Source: Porticoccus sp964395715
Lineage (GTDB): Bacteria > Pseudomonadota > Gammaproteobacteria > Pseudomonadales > Porticoccaceae
Direction: 5' to 3'
DNA: 64,000 nucleotides
Assembly (NCBI GenBank): GCA_964395715.1
Contig: CAYNAU010000002.1
Span: 310,001 to 374,000 of the forward strand
Made by a program: the position numbers and the translations under genes. The notes under the pieces were generated by a model. The model saw only the letters and a program-made list of their open reading frames with translations. It was not told where the DNA came from and did no database searches. Positions 34,721 to 42,405 of this stretch are shown piece after piece; position 1 is the first letter of the stretch; each line of letters opens with the position of its first letter.

Positions 34721-35829
34721 CGTTTATTGAGGATCAACGCCGTGCGGATCGGGTTACGCCCAAATCGGGACATCTTCAGAAAATCCTCATGGGCAATTGG
34801 CAAATGCTGGTTATCAATGCCGCTGGCACTCTGCTCATCCGGGTTTGGATCGGGATCATGTACATAGATACAATCTTCATCAAAACCACTCATGGTCACC
34901 CAGTGCGGCGCTTTGCGCCCATCCATGCGGTAGGTGCTGATCAGGATAATCGGGATATTGCCCTTCTTGAACTCATTAATCAGGTCGGAGTGTCGGAAAT
35001 CACGGTAACGGATCCTGATGGACTGTTTTTTCGCTTGGGACACAAACTCCTGGTGTACCAGTTCAATCACCCGCTTTTTGTTTTCATCCCGGACACTGTC
35101 AACAAACAGCGTGGTATCGCGATTAAGCCATACCTTTACCCCATAACCTCTTTGCTTTGCTGCCAGAGCAAGGCCTACGGGATGACAGCCACCATGTCCG
35201 GACGTCATGAATATCGTGGTTGCTTCTCGCCAGATCTGTAATTCCTCATGCTGGTTTGGGGTATAGGATCTGGACAGTCCTCGCATTGCCATCATTAATG
35301 CTGCAGGACCACAGGTAAAATTGGTCGTCTGGGGTATCCAGGGTATCGCCCGGTTTTCCGCGACGGGCGGTACTGTGCGCACGCACTTCTGCATGCGCAG
35401 CGCATCATGGCTGTCCTCGTAATAATTGCGGTAGATACCAAAAGGCTGATATCCGAGAGAATTATATAGAGCGATGGCAGCAGCATTATCGACGTTTACT
35501 TCCAGGCGCAAAAACACTCTACCTGCCTGTTTGCTGAGTTGTTCACCCTCCTCCATTAATCTCCTGCCGATACCAAAACTCCGGAAAGCCGGGTCAATGG
35601 CAATGGAATACAGCCGGGCCAGCGCTGTGCCGCGAAAGAAAATGATCAGGCTGTAACCCACCAGTTGGGAATCGAGTTCCGCCACGATAAACGCGCAGTG
35701 TTCTGCCTGAATCCAGTGCCGAAAACTGCGTCGGCTGAGTCGATCACTGGTAAAGCACATTTTTTCCAGGCGTAACAAAGCAGTCAGATCTGCCCCTACT
35801 GCAGGCCGGAACGTTACCTCTGAATTCAT
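34717..35829 (-). CDS. GNAT acetyltransferase fused to C39-like cysteine peptidase (DUF3335)
   Basis: Residues 1-150 form a RimI-like GNAT domain with the acetyl-CoA loop at about 83-91 (RSFGIGRRL) and a LYNSLGYQ motif. Residues 160-370 form a papain-like C39 domain with Cys173 (NFTCGPAALMM), His309 (APHWVTMSGF) and Asp325 (VHDPDPNP), a plausible catalytic triad. There is no ABC exporter part, unlike bacteriocin C39 peptidases. Its start overlaps the stop of the M14-like gene by four bases, so the two are cotranslated. Substrates are unknown. Acetylation and cleavage of the same peptide or protein is a reasonable inference. Confidence 0.85.
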   Translation of the reverse strand: MNSEVTFRPAVGADLTALLRLEKMCFTSDRLSRRSFRHWIQAEHCAFIVAELDSQLVGYSLIIFFRGTALARLYSIAIDPAFRSFGIGRRLMEEGEQLSKQAGRVFLRLEVNVDNAAAIALYNSLGYQPFGIYRNYYEDSHDALRMQKCVRTVPPVAENRAIPWIPQTTNFTCGPAALMMAMRGLSRSYTPNQHEELQIWREATTIFMTSGHGGCHPVGLALAAKQRGYGVKVWLNRDTTLFVDSVRDENKKRVIELVHQEFVSQAKKQSIRIRYRDFRHSDLINEFKKGNIPIILISTYRMDGRKAPHWVTMSGFDEDCIYVHDPDPNPDEQSASGIDNQHLPIAHEDFLKMSRFGRNPIRTALILNKR

Positions 35830-36932
35830 TCCGGTTCTCCCGAGTTTTCCGAAAGGCCCTGCAAGGCCTGTTGTATAACCTGTCGTGCCCTGAATATTAC
35901 CGACTCGCGCCAGCCAACATCCTGCGGATTAAAATGAGCCAACATTTGAGCAGCAGCGTCTGCTTTGGACACAGCCCCAAGGGCGCTCCCGCTCCAGGCA
36001 CAGGCCTCATCATGCAACACGGCAAAAAGTGATTCTGTGCCCAGGGTGCCAAATTCCAGTGTTACAAAACAGCTCTCGCTCCTCATCACCCGATGCCACC
36101 CGTAGTCCAGCAAACCGAGCTTGGGCACCGAACATGATGTTCCGGTACCAGGAAGCCCGCAACCGGGGCCAAACCATTGCCTGGCGGTATGTGCAGAACC
36201 GCTATCAGCGGGATGATCACAGATCACCTCGCCATACCCATAGGGTCCCAGGCCTGTATGAATGTCAATGACTGCCAACTGTCGCTCCGACAGCCTGAAG
36301 CGGACGATTAAATCCTCAATCACTTCACGGCTGAAACTGGGACCCGAACCACCATAAAAAGGTCCAGTGGGGTCGGTGTACTGACCGCCGCTATACGCAA
36401 TTTCGTACTCACGCTGCCCCACTCTGTTGCGAAAGCTGTCGATGGCCCTTTCCCGGGTTCCACCCTCAGCAATTGCCAGTAGTGGCTGAAGTTCCATGTA
36501 GCCGGGGTTCACCGGTAGGGGCTGCGTGAAATCGATGAAGTTTCTGTTCACATCTACACCCCGGTCGTCACAGCGACGGTGGTTGGCATAACCCCAGGGA
36601 TTGAGTGCATTGATCAACAGCAGGGCCGTATCGGTGGGTAAATCTAACCCGCCGGCATTCACAAGATGAAGACAATCCAGCTCTACGGCACTGCCCGCAT
36701 ATCCCTCCACGCCATGGGTTCCACTGATCAGTACCAGAACTTTGGGCGCGGCGTCAGGACCAACCCAAGCCGTCTGGCAGACCAATCCCTGAGCCTGGTC
36801 CAGGGTGAAATTATTCTGGAAGTGAGTGATGGATAGTTTGTGGACGGCCTCTTGCCATAAATCGCAGGCCTGCTGGTAATCTCTCGGGAAAAGCTCCTCG
36901 GAGAAGGCCTGCAACAAACTGATGTGTGACAT
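35826..36932 (-). CDS. DUF2817 M14-like zinc carboxypeptidase-related protein
   Basis: This 368-aa protein of the DUF2817 family belongs to the M14 fold. Zinc ligands are His73 and Glu76 (GTHGVEGYAG) and His225 (VIDIHTGLG). Substrate residues appear in VDVNRNF (Arg130), and Glu293 in TLEFGTLG is the likely general base. There is no signal peptide, so it is probably cytoplasmic. M14 enzymes remove C-terminal residues or de-amidate related substrates. Here the substrate is unknown. Coupling with the GNAT-C39 gene implies one peptide- or amide-processing route. Confidence 0.85.
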   Translation of the reverse strand: MSHISLLQAFSEELFPRDYQQACDLWQEAVHKLSITHFQNNFTLDQAQGLVCQTAWVGPDAAPKVLVLISGTHGVEGYAGSAVELDCLHLVNAGGLDLPTDTALLLINALNPWGYANHRRCDDRGVDVNRNFIDFTQPLPVNPGYMELQPLLAIAEGGTRERAIDSFRNRVGQREYEIAYSGGQYTDPTGPFYGGSGPSFSREVIEDLIVRFRLSERQLAVIDIHTGLGPYGYGEVICDHPADSGSAHTARQWFGPGCGLPGTGTSCSVPKLGLLDYGWHRVMRSESCFVTLEFGTLGTESLFAVLHDEACAWSGSALGAVSKADAAAQMLAHFNPQDVGWRESVIFRARQVIQQALQGLSENSGEPE

Positions 36933-37084
36933 ACCAGAACCCTGAACAATATCGCGATCATAGCGACAAAATGGTTAACCCGTAAGTAGTCATACGCTAT
37001 GAGAACCCGGCAATGCCGTTGAACCCTGTTCCTCGATTCGGGTCCAACAGACGGACAGATCATCAACATCAATGGGTAAGGATT

Positions 37085-37699
37085 ATGTTCCTTCGCACTA
37101 CTCTCATTCTGGTTATTGCCGTTCAGTCATCACTGGCGTTAGCTGCTACAGAAAAGGCCATCTTTGCCGGAGGTTGTTTCTGGTGTATGGAACCGCCTTT
37201 TGACAAACTGGAGGGTGTGATTACCACGGTTTCCGGATATATCGGTGGCAGCAAGGACAATCCTACCTACCGTGAAGTTTCCTCAGGTCACAGTGGCCAT
37301 TATGAGGCGGTAGAAATCACCTACGACCCTGAAAAGATCAGTTATGGCCAGTTGTTAGAGACCTTCTGGGTCAATATTGATCCGCTCAACAATAAGGGGC
37401 AATTCTGTGATCGTGGCAGCCAGTATTTAAGTGCAGTCTTTTTTCTCAACGAGGCGCAGGAAAAGGCCGCCAGAGCATCCAAACAATCACTGATAGATAG
37501 CAACCTGTTCAATAAGGACATCGTCACCCGTATCCTGCCGGCAAAAACGTTTTACCCTGCGGAGAGCTACCATCAGGACTATTACATGAAAAATCCCCTG
37601 AAATATCACTATTACAGAAATGGCTGCGGTCGTGATATTCGCCTCAAACAGTTGTGGAAAGGTATCACCCTTCCATTCCAGGCTAACCAGTCCCCGTGA
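37085..37699 (+). CDS. msrA: Peptide-methionine (S)-S-oxide reductase, exported
   Basis: MsrA reduces methionine S-sulfoxide in proteins. The motif GGCFWCMEPPFDKLEGV carries the nucleophilic cysteine. GHYEAVEITYDP and the C-terminal half are typical. The ATG at 37085 gives 204 aa starting with a signal peptide (FLRTTLILVIAVQSSLALAA), so it should act in the periplasm, unlike the usual cytoplasmic MsrA. AAGG lies just upstream. It diverges from the M14-like gene. Confidence 0.94.
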   Translation: MFLRTTLILVIAVQSSLALAATEKAIFAGGCFWCMEPPFDKLEGVITTVSGYIGGSKDNPTYREVSSGHSGHYEAVEITYDPEKISYGQLLETFWVNIDPLNNKGQFCDRGSQYLSAVFFLNEAQEKAARASKQSLIDSNLFNKDIVTRILPAKTFYPAESYHQDYYMKNPLKYHYYRNGCGRDIRLKQLWKGITLPFQANQSP

Positions 37700-37778
37700 T
37701 TGCCAAATCACTGAAACCAGATCTCGATCAACAAACTGGCTGCTTCCGGGTTACCGGCTACTGAAAACCCACGCCGGT

Positions 37779-37792
37779 TTGACGCATATCAA
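37779..37792 (+). promoter_or_regulatory. FNR/ANR-type box upstream of the hemN-like gene
   Basis: TTGACGCATATCAA matches the FNR consensus TTGAT-N4-ATCAA at nine of ten positions. It lies 66 bases before the hemN-like ATG. A convincing -10 at the class II distance is not obvious. hemN is an Anr target in Pseudomonas, and the FNR-type gene is the next one downstream. Confidence 0.6.
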
Positions 37793-37857
37793 CTGTCAAT
37801 TCATATCCCGGCGTTAGTGTTATCCAATCCCCGCAAAAACATCACGGGCAAGGAAAC

Positions 37858-39012
37858 ATGTACAGCAACGAGAATTCCAGTGGCGCCTTCCACGCCCACT
37901 CTCCGATGGAAGCAGAGGTGTTCAAGCCCTTGCTGACCTGTGCACAGGGAAAGTTATTTGACGCTCACCCGTTTGCCAGCCCCATTGCCCTGAACCTGTT
38001 TTTCCCCGATGAAGCCTATCCCGACTATGTCGATTTGCTTAACCGCGAAATAGGTTTTTACGCCGAACGTTTCCGCCACAGGCGATTAACCAAAATCTGG
38101 TTTCGAGGCAAACCACTGTTAACCATGAGAGCTGGTGAACTGACCGAGCTCGCTTTCTACACCCACCAGCTTTTCTCCAGAGAAGTGGGGGGCTCAGAGG
38201 AATATGGTTTTGAATGTCAGACCAGTGACATTACCCAGGGTAATCTAGCCTTGATGAAAGGCCTGCGCTTTAACCACCTGATCTTTTCTCTGAATACAAC
38301 CCTGCCACCGAAAAAGCAGAAAATCACTGAGGTACTGTCGCTCATTGATGAGTATGAATTTCAGGAGTGTCGTTACCGGCTGGATGTCTCAAATACTGAC
38401 CCGGATACCCTAACTTGCTGGCTTGACAACCTGATAGCCCACCATCCAAACATGATCGAGATACAGGGCATTGATGAAATGGATGGCTCTGTAACACTGG
38501 CTTCCCTTGCAGGCCATTTCCGAACCCAGGGATATCGCCTGTTGGGTGACCGCTTTTTTGTTCCTGATGAGCACGCGCTGTTATCGTTGCAACAGCAGTC
38601 GGATCTTCAATACACCCCCTGGGGATTATGTCAGCAACAACTGGGCGACTGGCTAGGTGTTGGAGTCGATGCCTTGGGAAAACTGGGAAGCGGCTATTAT
38701 CAAAACCTGATGTCTCCGGAACATTACCGCGATGCTATTCGCAGCAATCAGCTGCCCATCTGCTTCAGTGCCTCCTTCGCTGAAGGCCATGAGAAGACCA
38801 TCGCCTGGAAACTGGTTGACCAGCTCCTCTGCTACCATGAGTTACCCTTGCAATCTGTCACTGCCATCGCCAGGGTTTCAGTAAAAATTCATGAGGTGTT
38901 AGAAAAGGCGGAAAAGTTGGATTGGCTAATCAGAGATCAAAACAACCTGATACTGGCGGAAAACGGCCTTAATCATTTGACACAACTCTGCCAGGAGCTG
39001 CAGAGCCTTTAA
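37858..39012 (+). CDS. HemN-like protein lacking the radical-SAM motif
   Basis: The 384-aa sequence follows the layout of oxygen-independent coproporphyrinogen III oxidase HemN. YPDYVDLLNREIGFYAERF matches the stretch after the cluster loop, LTKIWFRGKPLLTM the strand bearing GGGTP, ALMKGLRFNHLIFSL the next strand, and WLGVGVDALGKLGSGYYQN the HemN C-terminal domain start. The CxxxCxxC loop is missing (FFPDEAYP sits where it should be) and GGGTP is lost. It can hardly bind the [4Fe-4S] cluster or SAM, so it is probably a pseudoenzyme. Position before an FNR gene mirrors hemN-anr in Pseudomonas. The assignment is from motif layout, not a database match. Confidence 0.72.
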   Translation: MYSNENSSGAFHAHSPMEAEVFKPLLTCAQGKLFDAHPFASPIALNLFFPDEAYPDYVDLLNREIGFYAERFRHRRLTKIWFRGKPLLTMRAGELTELAFYTHQLFSREVGGSEEYGFECQTSDITQGNLALMKGLRFNHLIFSLNTTLPPKKQKITEVLSLIDEYEFQECRYRLDVSNTDPDTLTCWLDNLIAHHPNMIEIQGIDEMDGSVTLASLAGHFRTQGYRLLGDRFFVPDEHALLSLQQQSDLQYTPWGLCQQQLGDWLGVGVDALGKLGSGYYQNLMSPEHYRDAIRSNQLPICFSASFAEGHEKTIAWKLVDQLLCYHELPLQSVTAIARVSVKIHEVLEKAEKLDWLIRDQNNLILAENGLNHLTQLCQELQSL

Positions 39013-39036
39013 CGTCCGTCTTCGACCTTCCGCCAG

Positions 39037-39065
39037 ATGACCTTCAGGGTATTCAGCTATATAAT
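39037..39065 (+). promoter_or_regulatory. Candidate promoter of the FNR-type gene
   Basis: ATGACC, a 17-base spacer and a perfect TATAAT lie 30 bases before the start codon. No FNR box is seen here, so autoregulation is not supported. Confidence 0.55.
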
Positions 39066-39095
39066 CCCTGCATAATCCCACACGTGATCATTTCC

Positions 39096-39809
39096 ATGGA
39101 TGCCAAGTGCCCACACAATAGTGACGTGAAATGCGGCGATTGCCGCATGAATGCTCTCTGTTTACCGTTAGCCCTACAGGCCAAGGAAGTGGAACGCCTT
39201 GATGAAATTATTCAGCGTGGTCGCCCACTGCAACCTGACAATCACATTTACCGCGCCGGTGAGGAATTTCGCTCTGTTTACGCCGTACGCAGTGGCTCTA
39301 TCAAAAGCTATACCGTTAGCAATGATGGGGTTGAGCAGGTAACCGGCTTCCATCTCCCGGGTGAAATCTTCGGGATGGATGGCATTGGCCAGAATCGCTA
39401 CACCAACTCCGCCACCGCGATGGAAACCTCATCTGTCTGCGAGATACCCTTTAATCGCCTGCAGGAATTGAGCATTGCTATCCCCACCCTCCAACGCCAC
39501 TTCTTCCAGTTGATGAGCATGGAAATCACCAATGACCAGCACCTCATCACCCTGCTTAGCAAAAACAGTGCGGAAGAGCGGGTGGCAACACTGCTGATGA
39601 GTATTTCCAACCGCAACCTGCGTCGCAAGCTGTCCCCCACCCGCTTTCGTCTCCCCATGTCACGAGCGGACATTGGTAACTACCTTGGCCTGACCGTCGA
39701 AACAGTTAGCCGGGTGTTTGGCCGTTTCCAGAAACAGGAGATGCTGCTGGTCGACAAGAAAGAAATTGAAGTGCTGGATCTCGAAAAACTGCGGCAACTC
39801 GCCAACTGA
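39096..39809 (+). CDS. FNR/ANR-type oxygen-sensing transcriptional regulator
   Basis: This 237-aa CRP/FNR-family protein should bind an oxygen-labile [4Fe-4S] cluster. Cys13, Cys16, Cys22 and Cys115 have exactly the spacing of E. coli FNR Cys20, 23, 29 and 122. A cyclic-nucleotide-like domain is followed by the helix-turn-helix RADIGNYLGLTVETVSRVFG, whose E-x-x-SR recognition pattern predicts TTGAT half-sites. I use the ATG at 39096. A GTG at 39084 would add four residues. Sites matching its expected target precede ompW and the hemN-like gene on either side. Confidence 0.94.
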   Translation: MDAKCPHNSDVKCGDCRMNALCLPLALQAKEVERLDEIIQRGRPLQPDNHIYRAGEEFRSVYAVRSGSIKSYTVSNDGVEQVTGFHLPGEIFGMDGIGQNRYTNSATAMETSSVCEIPFNRLQELSIAIPTLQRHFFQLMSMEITNDQHLITLLSKNSAEERVATLLMSISNRNLRRKLSPTRFRLPMSRADIGNYLGLTVETVSRVFGRFQKQEMLLVDKKEIEVLDLEKLRQLAN

Positions 39810-39820
39810 ATATTTTTTCC

Positions 39821-39854
39821 AATAAAAAACCGGGCGACTGCCCGGTTTTTTATT
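39821..39854. terminator. Bidirectional terminator between the FNR-type gene and ompW
   Basis: A perfect 15-bp stem (AATAAAAAACCGGGC with GCCCGGTTTTTTATT) around the loop GACT, between convergent genes. Confidence 0.95.
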
Positions 39855-39869
39855 GTCTACAAGACTGAC

Positions 39870-40568
39870 TTAGAACTTGTAGCCCACTCCCACCATGTAA
39901 ACCATCGGATCAACATCTACATCAGCTTTGATCACATTACCGCTGTCAAACTTGAACTTGGCTTCTGTGTCGATATCCAGATACCAGATACTGGCATTGA
40001 CCAGCCAGTGCTCATTGATCTGATAGTCCACTCCAACCTGGAAGGCATAACCCCATGAGTCATCCAACTCCAAGGAACCATGGCCCAGCACACCCTCTAG
40101 CTCGCTATCAACATCTTCTTCGAAGAAATTGGTGTAGTTGATGCCCGCACCAATGTAGGGCTGGAATTTGGAGTCAGCCGCCATCGGAAAGTATTGCAGT
40201 GTCAAAGTCGGTGGCAAATGCTTGGCTGATCCAGCATCCAGCTTGGTTCCATTGCCCAAATCTGCTGTGATATCGTGATCAAATGGAGTAGCAGCAAGTA
40301 GGCCTATACCCCAATGCTCTTTAATCATGTAAGTGAGAGTAATACCCAGCTGGGTATCATCATCAACTTCCGCCTCACTGCCAGGCCAAGTAGCAGGATT
40401 ACCATTTAGAGCCAAAGCATCGCTGTCGTCCTCGGGATCCACATTCGCCGCACCCGCACGAACAATAAAATCGCCCGGCTGATAGGCCATGGCGGTTGTC
40501 GCACCCAGTAATAGGGAACCCGCTAAAACTGCATGAACGGCCAGCGATAACGCACTTTGCTTTTTCAT
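39870..40568 (-). CDS. ompW: OmpW family outer membrane protein
   Basis: OmpW is an eight-stranded outer-membrane barrel with a narrow hydrophobic channel. The 232-aa protein has a signal peptide ending near residue 28 (TTAMA-YQPGDF), alternating beta strands, the family motif DITADLGNGTKLDAGSAKHLPPTLTLQYFP, and a C-terminal Phe (GVGYKF) for BAM recognition. ompW is FNR-controlled in E. coli. Here two FNR boxes lie upstream and the FNR-type gene is the neighbour. The leader can fold over the ribosome site. Confidence 0.95.
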   Translation of the reverse strand: MKKQSALSLAVHAVLAGSLLLGATTAMAYQPGDFIVRAGAANVDPEDDSDALALNGNPATWPGSEAEVDDDTQLGITLTYMIKEHWGIGLLAATPFDHDITADLGNGTKLDAGSAKHLPPTLTLQYFPMAADSKFQPYIGAGINYTNFFEEDVDSELEGVLGHGSLELDDSWGYAFQVGVDYQINEHWLVNASIWYLDIDTEAKFKFDSGNVIKADVDVDPMVYMVGVGYKF

Positions 40569-40575
40569 TTACTCT

Positions 40576-40606
40576 CTCCCGTGGAGTCATTCCTAGAACA
40601 CGGGAG
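40576..40606 (-). promoter_or_regulatory. ompW leader hairpin covering the ribosome-binding site
   Basis: CTCCCGTG and CACGGGAG form a perfect 8-bp stem with a 15-base loop in the ompW 5' leader. The 3' arm on the mRNA contains GGGAG, the Shine-Dalgarno sequence, eight bases before the ATG. It may limit translation until opened. Confidence 0.6.
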
Positions 40607-40635
40607 TAGTAAATCAGCTTGTGGTTATTCCCTAC

Positions 40636-40681
40636 TTGATCTGGATTAAGTAAACGAAGCCGCCTAATTGAGCTAGATCAA
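40636..40681 (-). promoter_or_regulatory. Tandem FNR boxes upstream of ompW
   Basis: TTGATCTGGATTAA (40636-40649) and TTGAGCTAGATCAA (40668-40681) each match TTGAT-N4-ATCAA at nine of ten positions. Their centres are 32 bases apart. A -10-like TTTACT on the minus strand at 40608-40613 puts the nearer box at about -41.5, the class II activation position. Confidence 0.68.
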
Positions 40682-40852
40682 TTGACAGTGATAGTCACGG
40701 GCTCAGACAGCACAGAAGGGTTTCTGAGGGTCCTGCGACAAATCTGGCCACCTTGGTTTTGATCAGTTTGTTGTAATAATTGTTTCCCGCCAGGTGATAC
40801 AAATTGTTGCCTGTACAGCCATACAGTGAAACAAACAGATCAGCCTGACTTG

Positions 40853-41155
40853 CTACCCCCCGAGGCACCTGGGAGAATCAGGAGCCTGTGCCCTCGCAGC
40901 CCATTCCTCGGGAACGTAAGTATGCAATGCGAGAGCGTGGACACCGGCATTCAATTCATCGGCCAACAGGCGATAAACCTGTTGGTGGCGCTGCACCTGT
41001 CTCTGCCCCTCAAAGGCACTGGCGACAATCACCAGCTTGAAGTGGGTCTCCGAATTGGGTGGCACGGCATGCATGTGGCTCTCATTAATCACTTCAAGAT
41101 GATCCGGGCAAAGTGCCCCGTGTATTTTGTCTTCAATTGTTTGCTGAACGCTCAT
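40853..41155 (-). CDS. bolA: BolA family protein
   Basis: BolA proteins pair with monothiol glutaredoxins in iron-sulfur metabolism and can act as stress-linked regulators. The 100-aa protein has HLEVINESHMHAVPPNSETHFKLVIVASAF and the helix QRQVQRHQQVYRLLADEL, which carry the conserved histidine. AGAGG lies five bases before the ATG. It lies 21 bases after oadB on the same strand, so it may end the oadGAB transcript. Confidence 0.93.
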   Translation of the reverse strand: MSVQQTIEDKIHGALCPDHLEVINESHMHAVPPNSETHFKLVIVASAFEGQRQVQRHQQVYRLLADELNAGVHALALHTYVPEEWAARAQAPDSPRCLGG

Positions 41156-41176
41156 CGCTACCTCTTTCGCACAACC

Positions 41177-42346
41177 TCAACCGCCAACCAGCGTGATCAT
41201 AACACCGGCGGCTACCGCAGAGCCGATCACCCCTGCCACATTCGGACCCATGGCATGCATCAGCAGGTAATTGTGGGGGTCCGATTGCAATCCCAATTTA
41301 TTGGAAACCCGCGCAGCCATAGGTACTGCTGAGACACCTGCAGAGCCGATCAGGGGGTTGATGGGATATTTGCCCAGCAAGTTCATCAACTTGGCCATTA
41401 GCACACCGGCCGCCGTACCAATGGCAAAAGCAACAATCCCCAACAGCAGAATACCCAGGGTCTCTGCATTGAGGAATTTTTCGGCACTCATCTTTGAACC
41501 AACCCCCAATCCCAGAAATATTGTCACCGTATTGATCAAGGCATTCTGGGCAGTATCACTGAGGCGAGCGACGACACCACACTCGCGCATCAGGTTACCC
41601 AGGCAGAACATGCCCAGCAGTGGAGCGGCGCTAGGTAGCATCAGGGCCACCAGAATCAGCAGTGTCAGCGGAAATATGATCTTTTCCCTCTGAGAGACGG
41701 GACGAAGCTGCTCCATGCGGATGGCGCGTTCTTTTTCTGTGGTAAGCAGTTTCATGATGGGCGGTTGAATGATTGGCACCAGCGCCATATAGGAGTAGGC
41801 CGCCACGGCAATGGCACCCAACAGATCAGGCGATAACAGGCTCGTCACATAGATGGCAGTTGGTCCGTCAGCACCGCCAATAATACCTATGGATGCCGCA
41901 TCCTTTAGGCTGAAATCAAGAACCCCGAAATAGCTGAGGCCAATCGCACCCAACACCGTGGCAAAAATGCCGAACTGGGCTGCCGCGCCCAAAAACAGGG
42001 TTTTCGGGTTCGCCAGCATGGGGCCGAAGTCCGTCATTGCCCCGACACCCATGAAAATCAATAACGGAAAGATACCGGTGGCAATACCCGCTTCGTAGAT
42101 GTAATACAGCAACCCGCCGGGTTGCTGCATATGCCCAAGGGCATCATAAACAGGGGCCGTATCAAAGCCCGCTCCGGGAATGTTGACCAACACCGTGCCA
42201 AAACCGATCGGTACCAGCAACAGCGGCTCAAATCCCCGCCGTATGGCCAGGTACAGTAATAGCAACCCTACCAGTATCATGATGCCCTGCCCCGGAGACA
42301 GTTGACCAAGTCCCGAGTCCAGCCACAAGCTGTTTAATCGCTCCAT
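41177..42346 (-). CDS. oadB: Oxaloacetate decarboxylase beta subunit, Na+-translocating
   Basis: This 389-aa integral membrane protein decarboxylates the carboxybiotin made by OadA and pumps Na+ outward. About nine helices are visible, with the key acidic site GGADGPTAIYVTS and the C-terminal SNKLGLQSDPHNYLLMHAMGPNVAGVIGSA. Start at the ATG at 42346 (MERLNSLWLDSG), since upstream codons do not fit the family. It follows oadA by 59 bases. Confidence 0.95.
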   Translation of the reverse strand: MERLNSLWLDSGLGQLSPGQGIMILVGLLLLYLAIRRGFEPLLLVPIGFGTVLVNIPGAGFDTAPVYDALGHMQQPGGLLYYIYEAGIATGIFPLLIFMGVGAMTDFGPMLANPKTLFLGAAAQFGIFATVLGAIGLSYFGVLDFSLKDAASIGIIGGADGPTAIYVTSLLSPDLLGAIAVAAYSYMALVPIIQPPIMKLLTTEKERAIRMEQLRPVSQREKIIFPLTLLILVALMLPSAAPLLGMFCLGNLMRECGVVARLSDTAQNALINTVTIFLGLGVGSKMSAEKFLNAETLGILLLGIVAFAIGTAAGVLMAKLMNLLGKYPINPLIGSAGVSAVPMAARVSNKLGLQSDPHNYLLMHAMGPNVAGVIGSAVAAGVMITLVGG

Positions 42347-42405
42347 CTCAACATTTCCCGAAAACCTGAGGATGCAACTCAACGGCGCTCATCGCGCAAT
42401 ACTGT

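Noticed and set aside
31620..37700. Genomic island integrated at tRNA-Ser
   Set aside because: No integrase and no repeated tRNA end are visible. The accessory genes alone do not prove an island.
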